From the NCBI GenBank assembly GCA_963793675.1, contig CAWCBA010000002.1:1062518-1126517 (forward strand): DNA of 64,000 nucleotides, read 5' to 3'. Of this stretch, positions 11,780 through 20,761 are shown in pieces. The position numbers and the translations under genes were made by a program. Numbering within the stretch: the first letter of the stretch is position 1; every line of letters begins with the position of its first letter. This stretch comes from RPQJ01 sp963793675 (GTDB lineage: Bacteria; Pseudomonadota; Gammaproteobacteria; Steroidobacterales; Steroidobacteraceae). Below the pieces are notes generated by a model, which was not told where the DNA came from, did not search any database, and saw nothing but the letters and a program-made list of their open reading frames with translations.

Positions 11780-13139
11780 ATGCGGCAGCGGAGGGTCACG
11801 CTCTTGTTGGTCGCGCTGGGGTTGCTGACGTTAGTCGCCCTTGCCGTGGCGGATTTCGCGTGGTCCTACCGCATCGTTGCGCTGGTGTTCGCGACGATCG
11901 CCTACGCGACGCTGGCCTGGTGGGTGCGGCGCTCGCTGCAGCAGCAGGAATCACTGCTGGACGCCGTCGCCGACGGGATCACGAGCCTGCACGACGCAGA
12001 CTACAGCATGAGCATCGCGGAACCCCGGGACGCGAAGTGGCGCAAGCTGGTGACGGCCTACAACGGCCTCGGCGGTCGCTTGCGCAGCCAGCGCCAGGAT
12101 CTCTACCAGCGCGAACTGCTGCTGGACACGGTCATCCAGGCCTCGCCGCTGGCCTTGCTCCTGACCAACGCCACGGGCACGATCCTTTACGCCAATCTCG
12201 CGGCCCGGAAGTTGTTGTCCGACGGTCGCAGGCTCGAGGGCCTCGCGCTTTCGCCTCTGCTCGAGCGGATGCCCGCTTCGCTGCGCGAGGCACTCGAGGA
12301 CAACCGGGACCGGCTCTTCACCACGACCATCGATGACGATGCCGAGGTGTTCCACGTCTCGCACCGGCAGTTCCTGCTGAACGGGCAGCCCCACCGCTTG
12401 CGCTTGCTGAAGCAGCTCACGCGCGAGGTCAATGCCCAGGAAGTGGCGATCTGGAAGCGCGTGATTCGCGTCATTGCACACGAGATCAACAACTCCGTCG
12501 CGCCGATCGCGTCACTGGCGCAGTCGGGCCAGCGCCTCGCCGTGCAGCCGGACACGGCGCAGCTGATGCGCGTGTTCGGGGCGATCGAGGAGCGCATGTC
12601 GCACCTGGCGCAGTTCGTCGACGGCTACTCGCGTTTCGCGAAGCTGCCACAGCCGCGCCCCGCGCAAGTCGAATGGCGGCGATTCCTCGATTCGCTGCAG
12701 GCCGTCGCGCCGTTCTCGCTCGACGGCATCGTGCCCGGCGAGACGGGATGGTTCGACGAATCGCAGATCGAACAGGTGATGATCAACCTGCTCAAGAACG
12801 CCGCGGAAGCGGGCTCGCCGCCGTCGTCCACCATCGTGTCGGTTGGCCCTGCGCGTGGCGGTTGGGTCGTCGAAGTGTGCGATCGTGGCTCGGGCATGAG
12901 CCCCGCCGTGCTGACCAACGCGTTGCTGCCTTTCTATTCGACCAAGCCCGCCGGCAGCGGGCTCGGCCTCACGTCTGTGCCGCGAGATCGTGGAGGCGCA
13001 TGGCGGCACGCTCGAGGCGGGCAACCGGACCGACGGTGAGGAGGGAGCCGTGGTCCGGTTCTGGCTGCCGCCGTCGCCGGTCGCGGCCGGCTACGGATTG
13101 ATCGGATCGGCCGAACCCGCGTCCACCCAGACGCCGTAG
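11780..13139 (+). CDS. NtrY-like membrane histidine kinase (3' frameshift)
   Basis: Two N-terminal membrane helices (residues 5-25 and 30-48) lead to a HAMP-like linker, a PAS-like segment (LLTNATGTILYANLAARKL) and a dimerisation helix with His234 in AHEINNSVAPIASLAQ. The ATPase domain follows, with N box NLLKNAAEA, G1 DRGSGM and G2 GSGLGL. The frame shifts near 12972, just after G2. The remaining C-terminal beta strands (REIVEAHGGTLEAGN, VVRFWLP) are intact in frame to a stop at 13137-13139. The architecture resembles NtrY/NtrB-type partners of NtrC regulators. It lies directly downstream of the regulator and is presumably its cognate kinase. Confidence 0.85.
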
Positions 13140-13339
13140 CTGCACTTCAGCACCTGCGAGCCGCTCGCGACGAAGGTGCCATGCGGGTACTCGCTGCCGT
13201 TGAACCAGCAGACCGGTTCGCCCGGCACCTGTTGCCGCACGACGTCGGTGTCGAAGTCTTCTTCCTCGGCTATCGGGGAGTTGCGCAACTCGGGGTCCGG
13301 TGCGCCGACCTGGGGAAGCGAACTGGGCTCATGCAACAT
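13091..13339 (-). CDS. Small DUF1496 (YnjH-like) protein
   Basis: 82 codons, opposite strand, overlapping the tail of the kinase gene. The C-terminal half contains CWFNGSEYPHGTFVASGSQV followed by LKCSYGVWVDAG: two cysteines framing a W/Y-rich beta hairpin, the pattern of the DUF1496/YnjH family. The N-terminal half is acidic and low in conserved features, and no clear signal peptide is present from this start. Function is unknown. The overlap with the kinase 3' end may be an artefact of the frameshift there. Confidence 0.6.
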   Translation of the reverse strand: MLHEPSSLPQVGAPDPELRNSPIAEEEDFDTDVVRQQVPGEPVCWFNGSEYPHGTFVASGSQVLKCSYGVWVDAGSADPINP

Positions 13340-13563
13340 GGCCGTTCTCCCGTCTTGACGCCGTTCACGTAGACCGGCATTTCATGGTAGCGCCGCCGCG
13401 CGGCCGCGGACACTCGGAATGTGCGGACGGCGCTGCAGATTTATGCGCCCTTCGGCAGGGCGAGCCACACGCTCTATGGCACCTGCACCAGGGCCTGCCA
13501 GCCAGCAGTGCGCGAGTCGCCGGACGGCTCGCGAGGTGGTTTCGGTGCTAGAGTCGCGCATCC

Positions 13564-15021
13564 ATGATGTCGACTGCCTTCATCCAGCGACGTGCGCCGG
13601 CGCGGACCGCGCTCATCGTCTTCGTTGCCGCGGTTGCCCTCCAGGGTTGCGCCAGCGAGCCGGTCCGGCATCCTTTGCCGGCAACACGCACCGAACAGGC
13701 GCTCGTGCCAGGTCTGCCTGCCGACGTGCGTTACTGGGGCGACGACCCATCAGCGGCATTTCGCGACTGGCTGGCAGTTCCCGACGACAAGCTGGACGCC
13801 TGTTGTGCTGGCCTGATGGACCAACCGCACAACTACCTGGTGGTCTCGAGCGGTGGCGTGGAAGGCGCATTCGGCGCCGGTCTGCTGGTCGGCTGGACGG
13901 CTGCCGGCACGCGCCCCGAGTTCCAGGTGGTTACGGGCGTCAGCGCCGGCGCGATGATTGCACCGTTTGCTTTTCTGGGGTCCGCGTACGACGGCACACT
14001 CCACGAGATCTATTCCAGTTTCTCGTCGAAGGACCTGGTCGAGCGTCGTGGCCTGCTCCAGGCGCTGGAAGGCGATTCGGTGATGGACACGGCGCCGCTG
14101 CGCCGCTTGATTGACCGGTACCTCGGCGACGACGAGGTTGCGCAGATCGCAGCGGAGGGCCGCAAGGGTCGCAAGCTCCTGATCGGCACGACGAACCTGA
14201 ATGCAGGGCGACCCGTGGTCTGGGACCTGACGAAGATTGCGGGCAGCGGGGCGCCGAACGCGCGGCAATTGATCGGCGACCTCATCCTCGCGTCGGCCTC
14301 GATTCCCGGTGTGTTCCCGCCGGTTCGGATCGGCGTCGAGTCCGGCCAAGTCCGCTACGACGAGGTGCACGTCGACGGCGGCGTGACGGCCCAGCTGTTC
14401 CTTGGTCCGGCGGGAGTCGACTGGAAGCGTGTCACGGAGCGGTTCCGCGTGCAGGGTCTGCCGCAGGTGTACGTGATCCGCAACGCGCGCTCATACCCGA
14501 AACTGACGGCGCTCCGAGCGCGGGTATCGCCCCTGCTCGAGGATTCCATCCCGGCGCTGAGCCGGGACCCGGACGCGCCCCCCGAGTGGCACGAGGTCGA
14601 GCCGAGTTATTCGTCAATTCTCATGCGCGCGATGGAATCGATGATGCAGACGCGCGGCTTGAATGACGCCGTCCAGATCTACGTGGACAGTCACGGCGAC
14701 GACCTCGGTTTCAACCTCGCGCACATTCCCGATGACTTCACCTTCGGCTCGACGGAGTTCTACGACCGCACCTATATGCGGGTACTCTTCGAGCGTGGCT
14801 ACGTAATGGCGAAGGACGGGTACCCCTGGCTGCGTGGCGGGCTGGCGGACAAGGAGCGGCCCGACGGTAAACAAGCAGATCGCAGGCCAGGTCGCCAGCC
14901 CGGACGGCTAGAATCACCCCATGAACCCGTCTTTGACGTTCGACTTCCTCCGTTCGCAGATCGTCGGCATCGACTCGGCGTTCGAGACGCCGTTCGGCCG
15001 CCGGCTGATGGTCTACTGTGA
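13564..15021 (+). CDS. Patatin-like phospholipase lipoprotein
   Basis: N-terminal lipoprotein signal with lipobox ALQGC (Cys29), then a patatin domain. It has a glycine-rich oxyanion segment GGVEGAFGAG near residue 97, nucleophile motif GVSAG with Ser127, and the catalytic Asp in HVDGG (Asp271). The protein should be a lipid-anchored serine acyl hydrolase facing the periplasm. The reading frame runs to 15021 and overlaps the next gene by about 100 bp. The family-like part ends near 14850 (GYPWLRGGL), so a small indel around 14850-14900 probably hides the true stop (a TAG lies at 14909 in another frame). It starts at ATG 13564; the adjacent ATG 13567 is equally possible. Confidence 0.85.
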   Translation: MMSTAFIQRRAPARTALIVFVAAVALQGCASEPVRHPLPATRTEQALVPGLPADVRYWGDDPSAAFRDWLAVPDDKLDACCAGLMDQPHNYLVVSSGGVEGAFGAGLLVGWTAAGTRPEFQVVTGVSAGAMIAPFAFLGSAYDGTLHEIYSSFSSKDLVERRGLLQALEGDSVMDTAPLRRLIDRYLGDDEVAQIAAEGRKGRKLLIGTTNLNAGRPVVWDLTKIAGSGAPNARQLIGDLILASASIPGVFPPVRIGVESGQVRYDEVHVDGGVTAQLFLGPAGVDWKRVTERFRVQGLPQVYVIRNARSYPKLTALRARVSPLLEDSIPALSRDPDAPPEWHEVEPSYSSILMRAMESMMQTRGLNDAVQIYVDSHGDDLGFNLAHIPDDFTFGSTEFYDRTYMRVLFERGYVMAKDGYPWLRGGLADKERPDGKQADRRPGRQPGRLESPHEPVFDVRLPPFADRRHRLGVRDAVRPPADGLL

Positions 15022-16631
15022 TTACACGGCCTCGGGGCGCTGCCTGCTGTTCGTCGAGCGTTACCTGCAGCACCTGCAGCGCATCTACGCCAACACGCAC
15101 ACGGAAGACGACCTGACGGGTCGCAGCATGAGCCGTCTGCTGCACGAGGCGGAGCGCACCATCAAGCGCGCGGTCAACGCCGGGCCGAGCGGGCGCATCG
15201 TGGCCTGCGGCACCGGCGCCACCGGCGCGATCGACAAGCTGCAGCAGATCCTCGGTGTGGCGTTGCCGCCTGCCACGCGCAAGGTGGTCGGCGACCAGTT
15301 GCGCGCCTTCATGGGCGAAGCGAAGTTCGAGGAGTTCCGTCGCTTCCAGCAGTCGCGGCAGCCGGTGGTTTTCGTCGGGCCCTACGAACACCACAGCAAC
15401 GAAGTCACCTGGCGGCAGGGTCTCGCCACGGTCGTCGAGGTGAATCTCGCCGCCGATGGCGGCGTGGACCTCGACCACCTGCAAGCACCTGCTGCAGTTG
15501 CCCGAGTACCAGGGCCGGCTGCGCATCGGCTCGTTCTCGGCCGCCTCGAACGTGACCGGCATGCGTTCGCCCACGCGCGAGATCGCGAGACTGCTGCACG
15601 CCCACGATGCGTACGCATGTTTCGACTATGCCGCGAGTGCGCCCTACGTCGAAATCGACATGAATCCGGTGCCGGACGCGGCGGGCGGCGATGCGTCATA
15701 CGACGCCGTCTTCCTGTCGCCGCACAAGTTCCTCGGCGGTCCGGGTTCCAGCGGCGTGCTGGTTTTCAACGAACGGCTGTACTCACGCGAACTGCCGCCG
15801 AGCGTCGCCGGCGGCGGCACCGTCGATTACGTGAGCCCGTACGACCAGGACTTCATCGCGGACATCGAGGAACGCGAGAAGGCCGGCACCCCCGGCGTGC
15901 TGCAGACGATGAAAGCCGCGCTCGCGATGGACCTCAAGCAGAAGGTCGGCGTCGAACGGATCGAGGCGCGCGAACACGAGCTGCTGCGTCGCGCGATGCA
16001 GCAGTGGTCGGCCAACGAACGCATCGAAATCCTGGGCAATCCCGATCCGAAGCGACGCATCGGCATCGTGTCGTTCAACCTGCGCGATGCGCGCGGGCGC
16101 TACCTGCATCCCAAGTTCGTGACCGTGCTGCTCAACGACCTGTTCGGCATCCAGTCGCGCGCCGGTTGTTCGTGTGCCGGTCCGTACGGCCATCGCCTGC
16201 TGGGCATCGACGAGACCACGTCGGAGCAGTACCGCGACTGGGTGCGCAAGGGCTTCCAGGGCATCAAGCCCGGCTGGTGCCGCGTCGGGTTCCATTACGC
16301 CATGGACGATGCAGACGCCCAGTTCATCACGGACGCGGTCGATTTCGTCGCGCAGCAGGGGCATTGCTTCCTGCCGCTCTACGAGTTCGATCCGCCGACC
16401 GGCATGTGGACGCACCGCGAGTTCGTGGAAAAGCACGAGCGCTTCTCGATCGAGGCCGCGCTGGAGTTGCAGGGCTGCGAGGAGACCGCGCTCCCAGTCC
16501 AGGAACGAAAGCGGCTGTACGCCGAGTGCCTGCAGCAGGCCAGGGACATGGCGGCTCGATTGGGCGAGCCTGCGGCCGGCTCGTGCAGCAAGGCTTTCGA
16601 ATTCGGCGAGCTGCAGTTCTTCAACCTTTGA
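14921..16631 (+). CDS. Class V aminotransferase (cysteine desulfurase-like fold), one frameshift
   Basis: PLP-dependent enzyme of about 570 residues. The N-terminal part has the substrate/cofactor pocket (CDYTASGRCLLFVE, VACGTGATGAIDKLQQ). After a single frame change near 15484, the PLP-binding Lys sits in SPHKFLGGPG (about residue 268), and a cysteine pair occurs in SRAGCSCAGPYG. The fold is that of SufS/CsdA. The N- and C-terminal additions are longer than in SufS (about 410 residues), and the last 100 residues are unlike desulfurases. The substrate cannot be assigned. It lies immediately downstream of the patatin gene and ends 25 bp from the convergent cbbR. Confidence 0.83.
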
Positions 16632-16655
16632 TCGTAAGACCGTCGCGGCAGCCGA

Positions 16656-17618
16656 TCAGGCTCCCTGCGCCAGCGCGGTGCCGGCGTGCGGAACGTCGTG
16701 CCGCGCGAACTGCTCCGCGAGGAACGCCTCGCCACGGTCGAGAATGAAGTAACGGAACGCCTCGGCGGCCGGCGACAGGGTCTTCGCCAGGTTGTTGACG
16801 ACGTGCCAGCGTCGCATCACCGGCAGTCCTTCCACTTCGGGCACGGCGATCAGGCCGTGATCGAGCTCCAGCCCGAGTGTGTGCAGTGACAGCAGCGAGA
16901 TCCCCATGCCGGCCATCACGGCCTGCTTGATCGCCTCGTTGCTCGACATCTGCATCGCGACGCGTGCCTTCATGTGGTGCGCCATCATGAATTCGTCGAG
17001 CGCCGCGAGCGTGCCCGAGCCCGGCTCGCGCACGATGAAGCTTTCTTCCTGCAGCGCCCGCGCCGGCACGCGTTCCATCTGCGTGAACGGATGGTCGACC
17101 GAGGTCACCAGCACGTGCGGGTGCATCGCGAACGGTTCGGCGCGCGTCGGCCAGGCCTGCGGCGGCCGGCCCATGATCGCGAGTTCGACCGCGCCCTGCT
17201 GCATCAGCGTCACGACCTCGTCGCGCTTGTTGCAGACCTGCAGCCGGATCTCGACGCCGGGGTGATCGTCCCGGAATTGGGCCAGCATCCGCGGCACGAA
17301 GTACTTGGCCGTGCTGACCATGCCCACGTCGAGCACGCCGGTCTTGAGGCCGCGGAATCGAGCCACGACGTCTTCGGCGTCGCGCATGGCGACGAGCACG
17401 CGGCGGGTGTAGGCGAGGAGGTACTCGCCGACCGTCGTCAGCGAGACCTTGCGGCTGGTCCGGTCGAACAGCGGCAGGCCTACCTCGACCTCCAACTCCT
17501 TGATTTGCATGGAAACGGCTGGAGGCGAGAGGTTCAGTTCCTCGGCCGCGCGGGCAAAGCTCAGGTGCTTCGCGACCGACGCGAAGACCCGCAGTTGCCG
17601 TAAAGACACGTTTTTCAT
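16656..17618 (-). CDS. cbbR: LysR-type regulator CbbR
   Basis: 320 residues, intact. The N-terminal winged helix-turn-helix (LRQLRVFASVAKHLSFARAA, EELNLSPPAVSMQIKELE) and effector domain match CbbR, the activator of Calvin-cycle operons that senses metabolites such as RuBP or PEP. It is transcribed divergently from cbbL across 182 bp that contain a TNA-N7-TNA motif, as in other cbb systems. The start is ATG 17618. The intergenic gap also carries a 25-bp-arm palindrome close to the cbbR start. Confidence 0.93.
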   Translation of the reverse strand: MKNVSLRQLRVFASVAKHLSFARAAEELNLSPPAVSMQIKELEVEVGLPLFDRTSRKVSLTTVGEYLLAYTRRVLVAMRDAEDVVARFRGLKTGVLDVGMVSTAKYFVPRMLAQFRDDHPGVEIRLQVCNKRDEVVTLMQQGAVELAIMGRPPQAWPTRAEPFAMHPHVLVTSVDHPFTQMERVPARALQEESFIVREPGSGTLAALDEFMMAHHMKARVAMQMSSNEAIKQAVMAGMGISLLSLHTLGLELDHGLIAVPEVEGLPVMRRWHVVNNLAKTLSPAAEAFRYFILDRGEAFLAEQFARHDVPHAGTALAQGA

Positions 17619-17636
17619 GGAGAAGCCGGAAATAGG

Positions 17637-17690
17637 GGAAATAGGGGACGCTCACCTATTTTCAGAAATAGGTGAGCGTCCCCTATTTCC
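17637..17690. repeat. REP-like perfect palindrome (25-bp arms)
   Basis: Arms 17637-17661 and 17666-17690 are perfect reverse complements with a 4-nt loop. They lie 19 bp upstream of the cbbR start, within its 5' leader or promoter. The form (about 54 bp, single near-perfect hairpin containing GGGGACGCTCACC) resembles REP units mobilised by REP-associated transposases. No such transposase is in the window. Confidence 0.75.
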
Positions 17691-17721
17691 GCGACGGTTC
17701 AGGAAGGCTTGAATGCTGAGA

Positions 17722-17734
17722 TCAGAATATATGA
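17722..17734. promoter_or_regulatory. Candidate CbbR operator (TNA-N7-TNA)
   Basis: TCA-N7-TGA at 17722-17734 fits the CbbR half-site rule TNA-N7-TNA, and a second imperfect TCA-N6-TGA follows at 17737-17748. An AT-rich stretch here (AATATATGA) is the only likely -10 region in the gap before cbbL. Confidence 0.5.
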
Positions 17735-17800
17735 CTTCAGCTAAATGATCGATCCCCCCAAAATTGGTGTCACGTCCCAACCTCACACAGAGGGCCCGGC

Positions 17801-19282
17801 ATGGCCACCGCACCTGAAATCGTCGGCAACAGCACCCAGATCACGGACAAGAAAAAGCGCTACAGCGCGGGCGTCCTCAAGTACCGCCAGATGGGGTACT
17901 GGGATGGGGATTACGTCCCGAAGGAAACCGACACGATCTGCCTGTTCCGCATCACCCCGCAGGAAGGCGTGGACCCGGTCGAGGCCGCCGCCGCCGTGGC
18001 CGGCGAATCGAGCACCGCGACCTGGACCGTGGTGTGGACCGATCGCCTGACCGCCTGCGACAGCTACCGTGCCAAGGCCTTCAAGGTCGAACCGGTGCCG
18101 AACATCCCCGGCCAGTACTTCGCCTGGGTGGCCTACGACCTCATCCTGTTCGAAGAAGGCTCGATCGCGAACATGACCGCGAGCCTGATCGGCAACGTCT
18201 TCAGCTTCAAGCCGCTCAAGGCCGCGCGCCTCGAGGACATCCGCATCCCGGTCGCGTACGTGAAGACGTTCAAGGGTCCGCCCACGGGCCTGGTCGTCGA
18301 GCGCGAGCGTCTCGACAAGTTCGGCCGCCCGCTGCTCGGCGCCACCACCAAGCCGAAGCTCGGCCTGTCGGGCCGCAACTACGGCCGCGTCGTGTACGAA
18401 GGCCTCAAGGGCGGCCTCGACTTCATGAAGGACGACGAGAACATCAACTCGCAGCCGTTCATGCACTGGCGCGACCGCTTCCTGTACGTGATGGACGCCG
18501 TCAACAAGGCGAGCGCCGCGACGGGCGAAGTGAAGGGCTCGTACCTGAACATCACCGCCGCGACGATGGAGGACATGTACGAGCGTGCCGAGTTCGCGAA
18601 GGACCTCGGCTCGATCATCGTCATGGTCGACCTGGTGATCGGCTGGACGGCGATCCAGAGCATGGCCAACTGGTGCCGCAGGAACGACATGATCATGCAC
18701 ATGCACCGCGCGGGTCACGGCACGTACACGCGCCAGAAGAACCACGGCGTCAGCTTCCGCGTGATCGCGAAGTGGCTGCGCCTCGCGGGTTGCGACCACC
18801 TGCACACCGGCACGGCCGTCGGCAAGCTCGAGGGCGACCCGCTCACCGTGCAGGGTTACTACAACGTCTGCCGCGACAGCTACACCAGGCAGGACCTGCC
18901 GCGCGGCCTGTTCTTCGACCAGGACTGGGCCGACCTCAAGAAGGTCATGCCGGTCGCGAGCGGCGGCATCCATGCCGGCCAGATGCACCAGCTGCTGGAC
19001 CTGTTCGGCGACGACGTGATCCTGCAGTTCGGCGGCGGCACCATCGGCCATCCGGCCGGCATCCAGGCGGGCGCCGTGGCGAATCGCGTCGCGCTCGAGT
19101 CGATGGTGAAGGCGCGCAACGAAGGCAAGGACATCGTCAACGAAGGTCCGGAGATCCTGAAGAAGGCGGCCCAGTTCTGCACGCCGCTCAAGCAGGCGCT
19201 CGATACGTGGGGCGACATCACGTTCAACTACACGTCGACCGACACCTCCGACTACGTCGTCACGCCGACCGCGTCCAACTGA
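17801..19282 (+). CDS. cbbL: RuBisCO large subunit, red-type form I
   Basis: 493 residues, intact. It catalyses carboxylation (or oxygenation) of ribulose 1,5-bisphosphate. Active-site residues are visible: TKPKLGL with Lys184, the carbamylated Lys210 in GLDFMKDDE, loop-6 Lys342 in GKLEGD, and HMHRAGHG. The length, the N-terminal extension and the GGLDFMKDDENINSQPFMHW segment are typical of proteobacterial red-type (IC/ID) enzymes, consistent with the CbbX activase downstream. A GAGGG Shine-Dalgarno precedes ATG 17801. It is the first gene of the operon under divergent CbbR. Confidence 0.98.
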   Translation: MATAPEIVGNSTQITDKKKRYSAGVLKYRQMGYWDGDYVPKETDTICLFRITPQEGVDPVEAAAAVAGESSTATWTVVWTDRLTACDSYRAKAFKVEPVPNIPGQYFAWVAYDLILFEEGSIANMTASLIGNVFSFKPLKAARLEDIRIPVAYVKTFKGPPTGLVVERERLDKFGRPLLGATTKPKLGLSGRNYGRVVYEGLKGGLDFMKDDENINSQPFMHWRDRFLYVMDAVNKASAATGEVKGSYLNITAATMEDMYERAEFAKDLGSIIVMVDLVIGWTAIQSMANWCRRNDMIMHMHRAGHGTYTRQKNHGVSFRVIAKWLRLAGCDHLHTGTAVGKLEGDPLTVQGYYNVCRDSYTRQDLPRGLFFDQDWADLKKVMPVASGGIHAGQMHQLLDLFGDDVILQFGGGTIGHPAGIQAGAVANRVALESMVKARNEGKDIVNEGPEILKKAAQFCTPLKQALDTWGDITFNYTSTDTSDYVVTPTASN

Positions 19283-19308
19283 TCGAACAGCGCACGGAGA
19301 CCACCACC

Positions 19309-19749
19309 ATGATGACCAATCCGACCGGGCGCCTGACGCAGGGCCAGTTCAGCTTCCTCCCGGACCTGACGGACGCCGAGATCACGCTGCAGATCGAGTA
19401 CGGCCTGAAGAAAGGCTACGCCTGGGCCGTCGAGTACACCGACGATCCGCATCCCCGCAATACCTACTGGGAAATGTTCGGCATGCCGATGTTCGACCTG
19501 AGCGACGCCGCCGGCGTGATGATGGAGCTGAAGAGCTGCCGCGACACGTTCCCGGCGCATTACATCCGGCTGGTCGCGTTCGATTCGACGCGCGGCGTCG
19601 AGACCATCGTGATGAGCTTCATCGTCAACCGTCCGGCCGTGGAGCCGGGCTTCGGCCTGGTGCGGCAGGAGACCAACGGGCGCACGATGCGTTACACCAT
19701 CCGCGGGTACGAAGCCGATCGCGCGGAAGGCGAGCGCTACCGCAAGTAA
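19309..19749 (+). CDS. cbbS: RuBisCO small subunit, red-type
   Basis: 146 residues, intact, 26 bp after cbbL. It carries the canonical core (EYTDDPHPRNTYWEMFGMPM and VMMELKSCRDTFPAHYIRL). It also has the long C-terminal extension (GFGLVRQETNGRTMRYTIRG) that forms the beta hairpin filling the central channel in red-type enzymes. A tandem ATG (19309 and 19312) makes the first residue uncertain by one codon. It assembles with CbbL as L8S8. Confidence 0.97.
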   Translation: MMTNPTGRLTQGQFSFLPDLTDAEITLQIEYGLKKGYAWAVEYTDDPHPRNTYWEMFGMPMFDLSDAAGVMMELKSCRDTFPAHYIRLVAFDSTRGVETIVMSFIVNRPAVEPGFGLVRQETNGRTMRYTIRGYEADRAEGERYRK

Positions 19750-19773
19750 GCACGCAGGCTTCCAGGCGCTCCG

Positions 19774-20739
19774 ATGTACAACATTCCCGGCTCCGGACCC
19801 TCACCCCAGCCGTCTCCCGTGCAAGAGGGAGAGGCTGTGGAGGCCGTGAAGAAGGCACGCACCGTCGCCGAAGTGATGGCACAGAGCCAGGCTGGCGACG
19901 TGCTCGACGAACTCGACCGCGAGCTCGTCGGCCTGGCCCCGGTGAAGGCTCGCATCCGCGACATCGCGGCGCTGCTCGTCATCGACCGCTTGCGCATGAA
20001 CCAGGGCCTGCAGGCGCAGACGCCGAGCCTGCACATGTCTTTTACCGGCAATCCCGGCACGGGCAAGACGACCGTTGCCCTGCGCATGGCACAGATCCTT
20101 CATCGACTGGGCTACATCCGCAAGGGACACCTGGTCGCCGTGACGCGCGACGACCTGGTCGGCCAGTACGTCGGCCACACCGCGCCCAAGACGCGCGAAG
20201 TGCTGAAGAAGGCGATGGGCGGCGTGCTGTTCATCGACGAGGCCTACTACCTCTACCGCCCCGACAACGAGCGCGACTACGGCCAGGAGGCGATCGAGAT
20301 CCTGATGCAGGTGATGGAGAACAACCGCGACGATCTCGTGGTGATCCTCGCCGGCTACGGTGATCGCATGGAGACGTTCTTCCAGTCGAACCCCGGCATG
20401 CGCTCGCGCGTCGCACATCACCTCGAGTTCCCGGATTTCGCCGAGGACGAGTTGCTGCAGATCGCCGGGATGATGCTCGAGCAACAGAACTACCGCTTCG
20501 GACCGGGTGCGCGCGAAGTCTTCCAGGAATACCTCGCGCACCGCATCCGCCAGCCGCAATTTGCCAACGCCCGCAGCGTGCGCAACGCGCTCGACCGCGC
20601 GCGGCTGCGGCAGGCGAGCCGGCTGTTCGCGAACCCCGACAGGGAGCTGACGGTCGACGACCTGAGCACCATCCTGCCGGCAGACATCCGGGCGAGCCGC
20701 GTGTTCGACCTCGGCGCAGCAGCGACACCAAAGAACTGA
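19774..20739 (+). CDS. cbbX: RuBisCO activase CbbX
   Basis: AAA+ ATPase that remodels inhibited red-type RuBisCO by pulling on the CbbL C-terminus. Visible features are Walker A GNPGTGKT, Walker B VLFIDEAYYL, the pore loop GQYVGHT and sensor/arginine-finger segments (NPGMRSRVAHHLEFPDF). The open frame begins at ATG 19774, but its first 21 codons read through a REP-like repeat. GTG 19837 has a GGGAGAGG Shine-Dalgarno supplied by that repeat and gives 300 residues, close to known CbbX lengths, so it is the more likely start. The gene is intact and sits between cbbS and cbbF as usual. Confidence 0.95.
   Translation: MYNIPGSGPSPQPSPVQEGEAVEAVKKARTVAEVMAQSQAGDVLDELDRELVGLAPVKARIRDIAALLVIDRLRMNQGLQAQTPSLHMSFTGNPGTGKTTVALRMAQILHRLGYIRKGHLVAVTRDDLVGQYVGHTAPKTREVLKKAMGGVLFIDEAYYLYRPDNERDYGQEAIEILMQVMENNRDDLVVILAGYGDRMETFFQSNPGMRSRVAHHLEFPDFAEDELLQIAGMMLEQQNYRFGPGAREVFQEYLAHRIRQPQFANARSVRNALDRARLRQASRLFANPDRELTVDDLSTILPADIRASRVFDLGAAATPKN
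19796..19832. repeat. REP-like repeat with small hairpin before cbbX
   Basis: It begins with GACCCTCACCCCAG and ends with a 6-bp stem TCTCCC/GGGAGA (19813-19818 with 19827-19832). The 14-nt head recurs inverted at 3279-3292 within the 5' end of the CrtC-like gene. Such CCCTCACCCCAG...CTCCC...GGGAG units are common interspersed repeats in high-GC gammaproteobacteria. Confidence 0.5.
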
Positions 20740-20761
20740 CGATCAGCGAAAGGGCACCCCC

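Noticed and set aside
17783..19051. Long antisense frame opposite cbbL
   Set aside because: High-GC shadow of an unquestionable gene; composition is Ala/Arg/Val/His-rich without motifs or a Shine-Dalgarno.
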